Positions 53,429 to 63,614 of a stretch of 64,000 nucleotides of DNA are shown here, one piece after another. Position 1 is the first letter of the stretch, and each line of letters opens with the position of its first letter. The translations under genes were made by a program, and so were the position numbers. The notes beneath the pieces are model-generated. The model was not told the origin of the DNA and made no database searches. It was given only the letters and a program-made list of their open reading frames with translations. Source of the DNA: Tethya wilhelma (lineage: Eukaryota > Porifera > Demospongiae > Tethyida > Tethyidae); assembly GCA_964030475.1 (NCBI GenBank), contig CAXIPT010000011.1:1809780-1873779 (forward strand), written 5' to 3'.

Positions 53429-54290
53429 CACTGCAAAAACTGAGGTGTGATCCTCACATCAAGGGGTGTTGATTTCCCACTTTTTTTCTAGTTTACTAGG
53501 CTTTTTACTGAAAATTTACTGACTCTGCGCTATTAAGGCCTGGGTCAATTAGCAAAACAACCTAAAATGTCCATAATAAAAAATCATATTGACTAAATCT
53601 ACTACCTTCTTTGCTAAATATTATTACATTCCCTCAAAATATAACCTTTCTATTAAATGTTTCCAAATTTTCCAAATTAAATAATTAATATTCATGAAAA
53701 TATTGAAGTTTTAACAACATCACTAAAAATATGAATAATTCATTTTCCGGAGGACAACCCCTGTTGCTATGGCAACCAAAACTTGAGAACAGGATCGTAT
53801 CATCATAAAGTACAATCTCTCCAAGGGGGGTAAAATTTCGTCACACCGTTCAGGAGATATGACCGAGAAGAAGGTTTCGGCTGGTGTGCATTTAATAGAA
53901 AAAATTGAATATCTTTAATTCAATTATGCATGACGACACCCCCCAACAACATTTTGTTAAGCATCATGTACTGATCAAGTTGATAAAGTTTGGTTGCCAT
54001 AGCAACAGGGGTTGTCCTCCGCCTAATTAATTATTCATAAATTGCTAATTTATCCGAGCCAAAAAGATCACATGACCTAATTTGCATATCAATTGGTCAA
54101 TATTAGTCCAGGCAATTTGAGTTTTCAGTTTCATGGAAAAAGGTTAATTTGTTATGAAGATATTGCAATCTTGAATATTAATTAGGCCAAAGTTAAGGTA
54201 AATGACTGACCCAGGCCTTAACTACACTGAGGAGATTGTCACAAATAGCACACCTAGTGGTGTGAGGGTCACACCACAGTTTTTACAGTG
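53429..54290. mobile_element. Inverted-repeat element with TA target duplication ('CACTGYAAAAACTG' ends)
   Basis: The left end 'cactgcaaaaactgaggtgt' + 'gatcctcaca' mirrors the right end 'gtgagggtcacaccacagtt' + 'tttacagtg'. TA flanks both sides (53427-53428, 54291-54292). Internally 'gttgctatggcaacc' and 'ggttgccatagcaac' form a second, inner inverted pair. No transposase is present. An older, fragmented copy lies within 31464-34760. Confidence 0.7.
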
Positions 54291-54352
54291 TACTTTTGAA
54301 CATTCATGCATGCTTTAACCGGTACACTACATCAAACTCATGTACATCTGAT

Positions 54353-54396
54353 TCTGTCGGTCTGTCTGTCACACATTCTGTCGGTCTGTCTGTCAC

Positions 54397-54438
<42 letters not shown>

Positions 54439-54463
54439 ATGTGTATGTGTGTGTGTTTGTGTG
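54353..54463. repeat. 24-bp perfect tandem duplication followed by (GT)n
   Basis: The unit 'tctgtcggtctgtctgtcac' + 'acat' occurs twice (54353-54376, 54377-54400), then a GT run to about 54463. Confidence 0.85.
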
Positions 54464-55039
54464 ACAGTCATGCATGTGTCTATACGATTAAATTTTGTAC
54501 TACCATGATTGTGTGCATGTAAGGGCAATTAAGGCTTAATTTGTGACTCAATCCATGGAGAGAGATGATAATAGCAATAGCAATGATGTATGGTTCTGTG
54601 TTTTCACTTTTATGCTATAAAATCAGTGCAACTGCCCTAACTAGGCACATGAAAGTTACTGTCCTTATTAGGGCACTTCAACCATAATGTATGGGAAATG
54701 CTTTGTGACAGCTCTTGTAACTTTTGCAATCATAGAAATATGATCCTTGTTCNGCCATAATGGTAATGTCCTGCCCACCTGCATAGTGTTTGGGGAATGT
54801 ACCTGATGAGAAACTAATTTTTCAATCAATACTGGCCAAAACTATGGGAACTGAAAAAAGTACTTGCTGGAATCCCCCTTTCAACTTTAAAAAACACAGA
54901 CTGAATAGCAATCTTTTGTGAAAGATATTATAATAGATTCTGTCTCTTTCTTGTCGTTTTTTTGCCATTCAGGCCTCGCACGCTAAAGGGGCTGGGCTTC
55001 ACGACTGGAACAACAAGTTAATATTAACAAGTAGTAAAA
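54464..55039. other. Intergenic, no gene
   Basis: AT-rich DNA with an n at 54753. 54520-54700 is a diverged copy of 53000-53160. No coding feature was seen. Confidence 0.4.
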
Positions 55040-55080
55040 AAATCATACGTACAGTAGTACGTACAGTAGGAATGGGCCAC
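55040..55080 (+). mobile_element. Solo tip of the composite element abutting an inner MITE
   Basis: 'atcatacgtacagtagtacg' + 'tacagtaggaatgggcca' is followed almost directly by 'ttacaagtagtaaaaatttc'. A tip is thus fused to the MITE end with the whole arm missing. Confidence 0.65.
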
Positions 55081-55083
55081 ATG

Positions 55084-56565
55084 TCTTACAAGTAGTAAAA
55101 ATTTCAAAAAAATTAGTAGTGTAGGAATGAGCAGTGCATTAAAAAGTATTGGAACAAGGCATGTCTCATTTTCGGCACATGACTACTTCATTCTTATTCT
55201 TGATCCCTCATAAGATGTCGTAAATGCAATGATCTGCATACAATAGTGCCGTAGCTTAATTGTTATTGCATTGGTTCAATTCCTACTAATCAGTAGGCTA
55301 GGCAGTGGAGCAAACTATAATATAACTATACAGGTAACTTAAACTGAATGCGAGCCAAGAGTTGGGTATAAAAAATGAAGTAGTCATGTGCCGGAAATGA
55401 GACATGCCTTGTTCCAATACTTTTTAATGCACTGCCCATTCCTATACTACTAATTTTTGGAATTTTTTTACTACTTGTTCATTCATTTTTTTCAACACTA
55501 CAGTGTGGAAACTACTATAGAGACTGGTTAGTCCCTACAAAAAGCTTTAGTAGCAGCTACACGCACTACATTAACCAGAGGCTAATTAATGCGCATGCGC
55601 ATAATAATGCCACGTGGATAGATAAATTAATGACCTTTGATCCCTAACTGCAAAGATGGCTGCATAATTTGTAGTACATGAATTTATACACGAAGTTTCA
55701 AAGCTTTCTAGTTTTTGTTTAGGCCTATTTATGATGAAAACGAGTATAACGGAATGTAGTACCTATGAAAAGAACTTACTTTGTGCTGTCAAAGTTGGCT
55801 CAACACATTCTGCTTCTCTGGAAATCCTTTTCAAGTAAGTCAGTTAGGAAGTACGTACGTAAGTAAGTAAGTAAGTACGTAAGTACGTTAGGAGAACAAA
55901 ATGGCACTATTGTGGCTTCCCACTAGTGCTCGCTACGAGTGCTGAGGAAACCTTTTGCGAGTTTTAGGCCTTGCATGCAGTTGATAATCTGTCACTGAGA
56001 GCCTCTGACTAACTTTGAATTGAGTAGAGAGCGCTAGTGGGAAGCCACAATAGTGCCATTTTTGTTCTCCTAACGTACTTACTTACGTACGTATGTACGT
56101 ACTAACTGACTTACTTGAACACAGTTTCCAGTAAACCAGAAAGTGTGGAGCCAACTTTTACAAGACTAAATAAGTCCTTTTCAAGGGAACTGCGTTTCTT
56201 GATACTCATTTTCATCACAGAATTAATAAGCCGAATCAAAAACTATAAAGCTCTAACTTAGCATATAAATTCATGTACTTCAACGTAGCAATCTTCCTGT
56301 AGGTAGAGTTCAAAGGTCATTCATTATCTATCCACGTGGCATTGAATATGCATGCACATTAGTTACTCTAGCGTTACAATGTATGTAGTTGCTACTCGAG
56401 CTTTTTGTAGAGACTAACCAGTTTCTAACAGTCTTCACACTGTAATGTTGAATAAAGTGAATGAACAAGTAGCAAAAATTTCAATAAAATAAGCTATGTA
56501 GGAATGGACATGCAGTGCTGTAAAAAGTATTGGAACAAGGCATGTCTCAATTTCGGGTATTTATC
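55084..56565. mobile_element. Head-to-head pair of composite elements forming a ~1.1-kb palindrome
   Basis: 55084-55478 is a complete inner MITE. 55479-56018 is an arm in reverse orientation, and 56019-56565 is an arm in forward orientation ending in one MITE end. The two arms are mirror images (for example 'cactattgtggcttcccact' near 55910 and 'gtgggaagccacaatagtgc' near 56040) and meet with essentially no spacer. Both lack the outermost tip of about 120 bp. (GTAA)n/(TACG)n runs lie in both arms near 55850 and 56085. Confidence 0.8.
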
Positions 56566-58116
56566 AATTAATGCATTCTTCCGGTGCATGTGCAAAATTT
56601 TACAGCAATATAATAGTCAGTGCTAAAATTAAACTAAATCTTACATGATCAACTGTCACTAGAAATTGTGATCTCACTGGAAATTGAGTGATCACCATTA
56701 AATTTGGAATTAATCAAAATAATTGTTATATTAACGAGAGCTGTATCATGTACATTGTAATATAATATTTGCATGCATGAATATCAGATCAAGGGAACAT
56801 TCTTTGTGTTGGTACATTGTCTGAATTACAAATTAAACCAGTCATTGAATGAACCCCAATTAAGAATACAATTGCTTACTTGATATAGCATGCACAACAT
56901 ACCTATATTAAAGTTACAGTAGAAACAGAGATCGCTCAAATTAATTGGTTCAATTCACTGATTGGAGTCAAAGTTGCAACAAATTTTTATTGTGAATTCA
57001 TTACAAAAATATCACAAATATATTATAGTAGAAATAATGGGCACATATTTTGCTATCATAACTATCACAATGTCATGCTCTGAGAGTGTTGCAACAATAG
57101 CCTTAGCTGCTAAACTTGAGTTTGTGCCATAATTGCCTCTGCATATTATCTACTAACTGTCACATGCTCTTAGATTATTGTTCTGTGACAATAGCTGAGT
57201 TTGTGTAATTATCTTTCGATCTTATACCTCTTACCATAATTACTCACTATAATGATGATGCAATATTATACGGTAAAAAATACAAAGCAAAACACAAAAA
57301 TTGCATGATGATTATGTGTTATAGTTACTGCTATACTGAACTTAGTTCTTCTGGGCAAGATGTAAATAATGATTCTGTAAGTGTATGAAGTACACATCAC
57401 ATAATATTATTTTGTATATGCACATTGTATTGGAGGTACATTGTGTAGTGATACTACCACATTTATTATAGTTGTATACGTCACAATAGCCTTGTATTTA
57501 CCTAGTAAAGCTCCATATAAGTCAAAATAAGCATTATCAGCAAGAAGCCATAGTGGCATATAAATCCATAATACATTGATATATAGATATATATATATAT
57601 GCAACTCAGAGGAGGTCTGACATTTAAATAATTCACGTGATTATATACCCTGGTTTCAATTTGAGGCACTTTCTCTGAATATGCCCTGACAAGTTAAAAA
57701 TTATTCTTTCTCCTGTTCCATTGTCACAATAGACACTAAAAGTTGTACTAAATTGGAAAAAAAAGTGAGCTACATTGTTACCGTACTAGCTGTTTGTAGT
57801 TGTACAATAGTTTACCTTTAAAGAAACAAAAGCTATTGTGAATAACATGATCTTGTGATAAGACCATTAAGCTTATAAGGAATCTCGGTGATTTTATAAC
57901 CACAATTATAGTACCTATATAGTTTTTGTGTCATCGTGCTCAAAATGTGTGTGCAAAGGCTCATGACAGTTATCTCAAAACAGCAGCTTCATTCATAAAA
58001 AGGAGTATAATTGTGATTATCTTGCATTACAATTCCTGAGATTTGATACTTTGATTGTTCACATCTCTGAGTGTTTAATTTCAAGACCCTATAGATGACA
58101 ACATCTATTTGTCATG
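56566..58116. other. Long AT-rich intergenic region
   Basis: No ORF, RNA gene or repeat of note, only short 'tatata' runs (near 57585-57600). Confidence 0.45.
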
Positions 58117-58203
58117 TGCCGAAATTAAGATAATATGCCTTGTTCAAACTTTTTACCGCACTGCCCATTCCTACACTACTCTTTTAATGTTTTTATTACT
58201 TGT
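58117..58203 (-). mobile_element. Solo end of the inner MITE (family S)
   Basis: 'catgtgccgaaattaagata', 'actttttaccgcactgccca', 'ttcctacactactc' and 'tattacttg' in the same order as the right ends of full copies; the partner end is absent. Confidence 0.7.
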
Positions 58204-58287
58204 AAAAATCAGACTCAGTAACCAATTAAGTTTGATGGCTTAGGTTATTCATCTTAATTAGCTATAGGGGGTTTTCATGCAGAATCT

Positions 58288-58885
58288 TTAACCGATTACA
58301 CGCGCGATTAAATTTGAAATTAATTAAAAATTTCGAGTGGCTACGCATTATTTTAATATTTTCTTTACAAAAACAGTTTGGACTCTGTTTCTTTTATGAT
58401 GCAGCTGAGCAACTTTTATACTAACTATGATGCAAGCCTCGCTGCTCTAGTAGTGCTTTTAGCTGTAAAAAAAGGGCCAAAGTACGGAAGGGTCTGATCG
58501 TCAAATACGCTAAATAAATTTTTCGCCGTCTTAGGCTTTTTTTGTAGCTAGGCAGCAACACTCACAAAAGCGATGCTATAGCTATATAGCCTAACTATCC
58601 CTGCACCTACGTAGCAACTTTGAAGCTTGGCCTTTGAAAGGCTGTAGAAAAAATGCCGCTATAAACATCACTATCGTGATCGCGTCGATCGTGACCTCTA
58701 GTCGCTTAGCTATTGCTACAGCCACACCCCTTCAAGAGTTGCAACTCAAACTTTGTATTTTAGTAGAGAGGTACTTTACCTATTTGTGCAGAAAGTTCAG
58801 AGTTCAGTGCTTAGACGCGTCGTCTAAACAATAGCGCTAAAGGTCATAGTACGCAAATGTGCGTACTTCGTGCGTAATCGGTTAA
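58288..58885. mobile_element. TTAA-flanked element ('TTAACCGATTA' family), second copy
   Basis: The ends 'ttaaccgattacacgcgc' and 'cgtgcgtaatcggttaa' are mirrored, with TTAA at both edges. The body is homologous to 31637-32289 throughout, though diverged. A 66-codon ORF inside it is not conserved and is rejected. Confidence 0.75.
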
Positions 58886-58903
58886 GCTATATTATTCATA
58901 GTG

Positions 58904-59024
58904 GTACAAGTAGTTATTGAAACTTTTTTGTAAAAATAAGCAGTGTAGGAATTAATGGGCAGTGTTGTAAAAAGTGATGAACAAGGCAAGTTTCTGAATT
59001 TTGGCACATGACTACTTCATTAAC
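58904..59024 (+). mobile_element. Solo end of the inner MITE
   Basis: 'acaagtagttattgaaactt', 'aagcagtgtaggaatt' and 'tttggcacatgactacttca' match the left end of full copies; no mirrored partner follows. Confidence 0.65.
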
Positions 59025-59104
59025 TTTCTTAGTCTATAGATCTCATATACACAGTATACATCAAGCAGTTTTACCCTTTAGCTTACTGGGTGAAGCAATC
59101 ACTT

Positions 59105-59357
59105 GACTGATTACCCGCGAAGTAGGCACTTGTGCGTACTAAAAAATTCAATTTTTAAACACGAAGTACCCACTCTTGCGTACTATGACCGACTTTAATG
59201 CTATTGTTTAGATAAAAGTGTCTAAGCACTAAACTCTGAGCATAATTCCTGCACAAATAGATAAAGTACCTCTCTACTAAAATACAAAGTTTAAGGCTTG
59301 CAACTCTTGAAGGGGTGTGGCTATAGCAAATGACTAGAGGTCACGATCGATGTAGTG
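59105..59357. mobile_element. Inverted, truncated third copy of the 'TTAACCGATTA' element
   Basis: It reads opposite to 58630-58885 ('ctctctactaaaatacaaag', 'gcaactcttgaaggggtgtg', 'tagaggtcacgatcga'). Together with 58288-58885 it forms an inverted pair around the solo MITE end. Confidence 0.65.
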
Positions 59358-59902
59358 TGGACACCAGACCCTTTCTTGCTAAGTTTTAGGGGGGTGGAGA
59401 ATAGGCGGGGGAAAAAGGAAAGACAGGGCATATGGCAAATAACCTAGTAGTAGCACGGATCTGCCGCATAATGATATTCATGGGCCTTATCAAAGGCCTT
59501 GTGGTTGTGTTGCTCCACAGCTACATATGCTTGGCTTCTGCTTGCAGCAATATCATAGTATATAGCAACAGGGCTTCGTGGTTTGCAAATTATGAATATC
59601 ATTTTAATGCCCATGAATATCATTATATGGGCAAGTCTCGATTTTNGTGCCCGCATAATGATATTCATGGGCCTTATCAAAGGCCTTGTGGTTGTGTTAC
59701 TCCACAGCTACATATGCTTGGCTTCGCTGCTGCAGCAATAGCATAGTAGCAACAGGGCTTCGTGGTTTGCAAATTATGAATATCATTTTAAAGCCCATGA
59801 ATATCATTATGCGGGCACGTCTCGATTTTGGACGTGGATCCGTGCTACTACTAGGTTATTTGCCAGACCCTTGCTAGCAAGAAAGGAAGGGTCTGGTGCC
59901 CA
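59358..59902. mobile_element. Inverted-repeat element containing a twofold inner element
   Basis: The outer ends 'ccagaccctttcttgctaa' (59371) and 'ttgctagcaagaaaggaagg' + 'gtctggtg' (to 59899), plus mirrored 'cctagtagtagcacgga' blocks (59444, 59838), define the host element. Inside, a unit of about 180 bp bounded by mirrored 'cataatgatattcatgggc' and 'gcccatgaatatcattatg' occurs twice in tandem (59467-59640, 59651-59816), separated by a short stretch with the n at 59646. Confidence 0.65.
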
Positions 59903-60112
59903 GACTAGACTGTAATGGTGGTGGCTGTCCAAACAGTGGACCAGTAGCAGGTGGTGGAAGACATGGAAGAGAATGGTGTGCTGGGGGTATCTGGTAGTGA
60001 GGCTGGTGAACAGGAGGCTGGTAAGAATGGGGTGGGAGCTCATAGCCATGGCTCAGTGTTGTGTCCTCTGCTCCTGATAAAGTATAACCATAACTTCCAT
60101 AATATTTGCAGC
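59874..60112 (-). CDS. Terminal exon of a Pro/His/Tyr-rich protein, not recognised
   Basis: On the minus strand, after acceptor 'ctgtag' (60113-60118), the frame (phase 1 entry) reads CKYYGSYGYTLSGAEDTTLS, HGYELPPHSYQPPVHQPHYQ, IPPAHHSLPCLPPPATGPLF and GQPPPLQSSLGT. It then runs about 9 codons into transposon sequence (TRPFLSC-stop). The low-complexity Pro/His/Tyr composition and the open frame against AT-rich surroundings support coding. Such tails are usually disordered and occur in RNA-binding or signalling adaptors; no family can be named. Upstream exons lie beyond what could be identified. Confidence 0.45.
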
Positions 60113-60678
60113 CTACAGCTAGACTGTATGTCTTGCATAGGTCAGTTTGTTGGCTTGTTTTATAGTAGCGATGTCAGACCTCTACAAATTCACCTGTTTT
60201 TCCGCAGAGTTTTTCTAAGTAATATGTAAATGTTCAAGTATCTGACGATAATTATTCACGAGCGCTATCCAATGGTGCTTGTTACACGATCATACATAAA
60301 ACTGTTGCAAAGCCACGCCCACCCAAAAATTTTCAATAGCAATTATTGAGCTAGCGGTGATTCCGCGCAACCAATTTGCACGGTTTAGGTGTCAGCAGAT
60401 AGCTTATTCATTGTCCCATCCAACACAATTTATTTCATGAGCGTACTTCAAGCACGAGTCGAGATATTTTTGATATACTGAACGTCTTCGGAGGTCTGAT
60501 ATCGCTACTATAATTTATAGTTCTAATTCTTCTGTTCTTATTAGTATTCTATCAAATTTTACATTTTGTTAGTAGTTTATGTGTAGCTATGCCTTATCCA
60601 TCAGAAGACAATGCATGGAATGCTGTAGCCTCGTCCCCAGGAACGCTGCGCTGAAGCCTTATTCGCAAGCTACGCACT
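60113..60678. other. Intergenic between divergent genes
   Basis: Lies between the minus-strand exon above and the plus-strand gene at 60773. 'gtagcctcgtccccaggaac' at 60626 resembles Mutator-like ends but has no partner. It is otherwise featureless, becoming GC-richer toward 60640-60720. Confidence 0.4.
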
Positions 60679-60690
60679 GCACATGCGCAG
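60679..60690. promoter_or_regulatory. NRF-1-like site upstream of the 60773 gene
   Basis: 'gcacatgcgcag' in a GC-rich island (60640-60725), about 85 bp upstream of the ATG at 60773. It resembles the site at 7740-7753. The promoter role is inferred. Confidence 0.3.
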
Positions 60691-60772
60691 TAAACTGGCA
60701 AGAAACACCGCGCGCCGGGCCGCTAAGATATTACAGTGTGCATCAATTAAAAAAAGAAGCGGGAACTAAGTC

Positions 60773-61350
60773 ATGGAGAATTCTGTCATATTCACGGTGA
60801 ATTCCACTGAGGTACGTCCATGTAGAGATACTAAACAAGTATACCTAAAATATAATGCAAATTGAGCATAAATTATGTTGTATACAGGATTCGGAAGACG
60901 AAGAAGATGACATTCAACGCAAGGAAGAGGTCAGCATAGGCTAGCTGGACAACTGTTTTTGATATCTGTAGTTAGTTATTTATGAATAAGGAGTAGTATA
61001 TAAATAATGAGCTCCTATGTAGGAACTGTGCCAATTTTCTTGACTGTAAGAAATGGACACTGAATAGACAAGACACAGAATCTGATAGATAATTTTTTTG
61101 AAAGTTTGGAGGTTAACTCCATCGTGATATCGGTCGAGGCTTGAGTTTATATATTATAGGCCTAATTTCTGTGAGTTTGGGTGATTTCCTTACCTCTCTC
61201 TCCCAGCTTCACCAGCTCCTTAGTGAGCAGCTTCAAGATGACCTTCTTGATGACGACAGCTTCTGTACCACCAGTGTAGACGGAGAGCTGTCCATTGTAT
61301 CGTCAGAGCAGGTGTCTTATAGGGACCCCAATGAGGTGAGGGAATGGAGA

Positions 61351-61415
<65 letters not shown>

Positions 61416-61748
61416 NCATTCCTACACTGCTTATTTTTTTTGAAATTTTTACTACTTGTTAATATATGTTTTGTGTGCACGTTTCTTCCTTTAGAAATTT
61501 TTCCTGAGCTTTCATCCACTGAACTGTATAGTAAGCTCATGAATCATTTTTTAAAAGCTGTCATAGTGTTGTCGGACAAACAGGTACATCGAGAGTTATT
61601 TCATCATCTTCAGACTTGAGGTATGTTTACCAATAGTAACAACAGCAGTATCAGATAATGCTATAATGTATGCGTATTTTTACAGGAATTTCTAATGGAA
61701 AACCTAAGATCTATCAATGAGATTCAAGATCATTGGTCAAAGTACTGA
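60773..61748 (+). CDS. Small multi-exon gene, acidic N-terminus, product not recognised; an exon is probably missing at the n
   Basis: Exon 1 (60773-60811) MENSVIFTVNSTE, donor 'gag|gtacgt', phase 0. Exon 2 (60888-60929) after 'tatacag': DSEDEEDDIQRKEE, phase 0, weaker donor 'gtcagc'. Exon 3 (61207-61335) after 'tctctcccag': LHQLLSEQLQDDLLDDDSFC then TTSVDGELSIVSSEQVSYRD and PNE, donor 'gag|gtgagg', phase 0. After the n at 61416, exon 4 (61495-61583) after 'cttcctttag' reads IFPELSSTELYSKLMNHFLK then AVIVLSDKQ. It needs phase 1 entry, so an exon is likely lost at the gap. Exon 5 (61686-61748) after 'tttttacag' ends EFLMENLRSINEIQDHWSKY-stop. The acidic start and predicted helical middle fit a small adaptor or complex subunit. 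No family is recognised. Confidence 0.55.
61354..61460. repeat. (CT)n microsatellite, n, then a solo MITE end
   Basis: CT repeats run to the n at 61416. Immediately after it, 'cattcctacactgcttattt' + 'gaaatttttactacttg' is the terminal 44 bp of an inner MITE. A MITE and flanking intron or exon sequence are therefore probably collapsed at the n. Confidence 0.75.
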
Positions 61749-62349
61749 CTATAATGTTAACTTTATTGAGACTCAGACTTGTCTGGAGACCGGTACATAT
61801 TCTTGCTTGCATTTTGTGTGGTGGTATTGTACAGGATGTTACTTATTTGTGTCCTATTTGTTTAAATTTTACCTGTCACAAAAGTTACTGTAACATTTAT
61901 TTATCTTTATTATTGGAATTTTAACTGCAAAAAATGATCTTATTTTAAGATTCACATGGATTAAATTAAGATAGTTTTAATATCATAAATGCTTCATATT
62001 ATCAGGTTATTTTCAAAAGGTTTTCATCAGCTTTTCAGATCATTATTTCCAATGGTATTCAAATCGTTTTCAGACCAACTTCAGAACCTTTCCATACCTT
62101 TAATTTAATACTGATTTAAGTTAGCAGTTTTAGGTTGTTTTAAGACATAAGTTTCCAGTAGTGATCACAGTGTATATACGCCGAGGGTTGTGCACCATGC
62201 ATATGGTGCCTTTCATTTGTATCAGTGTACATCATGCTTTTTCATGTGCCTCCAGAGCTATAATATGGATTGATTTTTGTCAATTTTCAATGTCTTGTAT
62301 CTGTCATGGAAAATATAGGAACAAAAATTTTTATTACATAATTTGTTAG
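61749..62349. other. Between exon groups, no feature
   Basis: AT-rich sequence. It may be intron or the 3' untranslated region of the 60773 gene. Confidence 0.35.
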
Positions 62350-62583
62350 CATTACCATTACTCTATCAGTTTGTGGATTATCAATTTCCTGAACACCTGC
62401 AAACTGCTGTTCGGACGGTGAAAACACAGCTAATTAAATTTAGTTTCACTTTAGTTGGTATGTTGTAAGGCTGCTGCTGAAGACAATTTTGCCGCCATTG
62501 TTCTGTATAAAATGTATTTTATTACTACAAGAGTAGTAAAACTTGGTGGTGCAAGCTTCAAGGAGATCACTACAAAAGGTTAG
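62350..62583 (+). CDS. Last two exons of an unidentified gene, separated by a 37-nt intron
   Basis: An exon (62350-62417) after acceptor 'aatttgttag' reads LPLLYQFVDYQFPEHLQTAV then RT and ends phase 0 at 'acg|gtgaaa'. After 37 nt, acceptor 'tttcactttag' leads to 62455-62583: LVCCKAAAEDNFAAIVLYKM, YFITTRVVKLGGASFKEITT, KG-stop. The sequence looks like a helical globular domain. It may be the 3' end of the 60773 gene, but the phases do not connect (exon 5 there ends in its own stop), so it is listed separately. No family is recognised. Confidence 0.4.
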
Positions 62584-62857
62584 AAGATATCGTTTGTAGA
62601 AAACACAGCAAGACTATTTCAGAAAACTGACAAATATTCATAGGGGTGTGTGGTCAACTTCCGCTCTAAAAATTAAATGCGTACATTGGCGGTTCGACTG
62701 CACATGTCACATAAGCAGTAGTTGTAAGATAGTGGTGACATACACAATAAGTGATATTCTTAGAGTCACATTAAAGGAAATAATGTACACAACCATACTA
62801 GTTTGCATAATACCTCAGATGTATGTTGTATACTATTTTATGTCCTACAGCCCTATG

Positions 62858-63060
62858 CTAACTGTCCATGTTTTCTCCACTCTCTCCTTTCTCCCCCTCC
62901 TCCTGTGGTGTGGGGCTACTCAGCCCCTGGACTATCTGAGAGTTGATCTCCTCCAGGGCCTTCTTGATGGCCACCTGAGATGGCTCATCCTCCAACAGCT
63001 TGGCTAGCTCCAACGATCGCTCAAAAGACTGCACAGCTGATTGTAGCTCACCAAGCTTGG
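62858..63060 (-). CDS. Terminal exon of the TPR-type protein, copy 2
   Basis: Nearly identical to 20916-21109: same acceptor ('tttacccag'), same phase, the same 64 residues AKLGELQSAVQSFERSLELA ... GESGEN, then MDS-stop instead of an immediate stop. The copy-to-copy substitutions seen in the coding part are mostly silent. The flanking 63061-63215 is also duplicated from 21110-21250. See copy 1 for the possible ODAD4/TTC25 relationship. Confidence 0.55.
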
Positions 63061-63224
63061 CTGGGTAAATGGGAAAATAAGAGAGACAGATTATGAAGAC
63101 ATAATGTCTTGAAGACAATGGCATTTGACCTCCAAATAAAGCTAGCACACACTTGTGCAACAAGTTATAGTTATGATTATGATCTAAAACTGTGTGTATT
63201 GAAAGGTCAAACATCTAGTCTATT

Positions 63225-63225
<1 letters not shown>

Positions 63226-63257
<32 letters not shown>

Positions 63258-63258
63258 N
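63226..63258. repeat. (GA)n microsatellite ending in an n
   Basis: About 32 bp of GA followed by n at 63258, probably a contig join. Confidence 0.85.
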
Positions 63259-63614
63259 TTTGAGTTTATAGTACATAGTTCAGTATTTACTACTACTACT
63301 AGGAAGCCAATGCAAGCCCGGGCACCACCATTGGCTAAATTTTGCTCAGCTGTTAGTTTTCTAGCTTTCATTATGCACAGTTATGTATTCTTCTTAGAAA
63401 CAATATTTTTTTTACATTCTTCTTGGAAACAACAATTATGCAAATAAGCTAGTCTGCAATGAGCAAAGCTGAATTTCTATTGGACAATGCACTACAAACA
63501 ATAGCCTAGGGGAGGGAAATATGGCTTTTATTACCCATCTATTTGCCCAAGGGAGGGAAATATGAGTTTTATTACCCAAAAGTCAATGGGAGAAAAAGTA
63601 CTAGGTGGGATATA
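63259..63614. other. Intergenic, no gene
   Basis: Two diverged direct copies of 'ggagggaaatatggctttta' + 'ttaccca' (63511-63537, 63551-63578). No coding feature was seen. Confidence 0.4.

Noticed and set aside
61141..61619. Leu/Ser-repeat ORFs (SLSLSLS)
   Set aside because: Translation of the (CT)n microsatellite. Only the exon parts 61207-61335 and 61495-61583 were kept.
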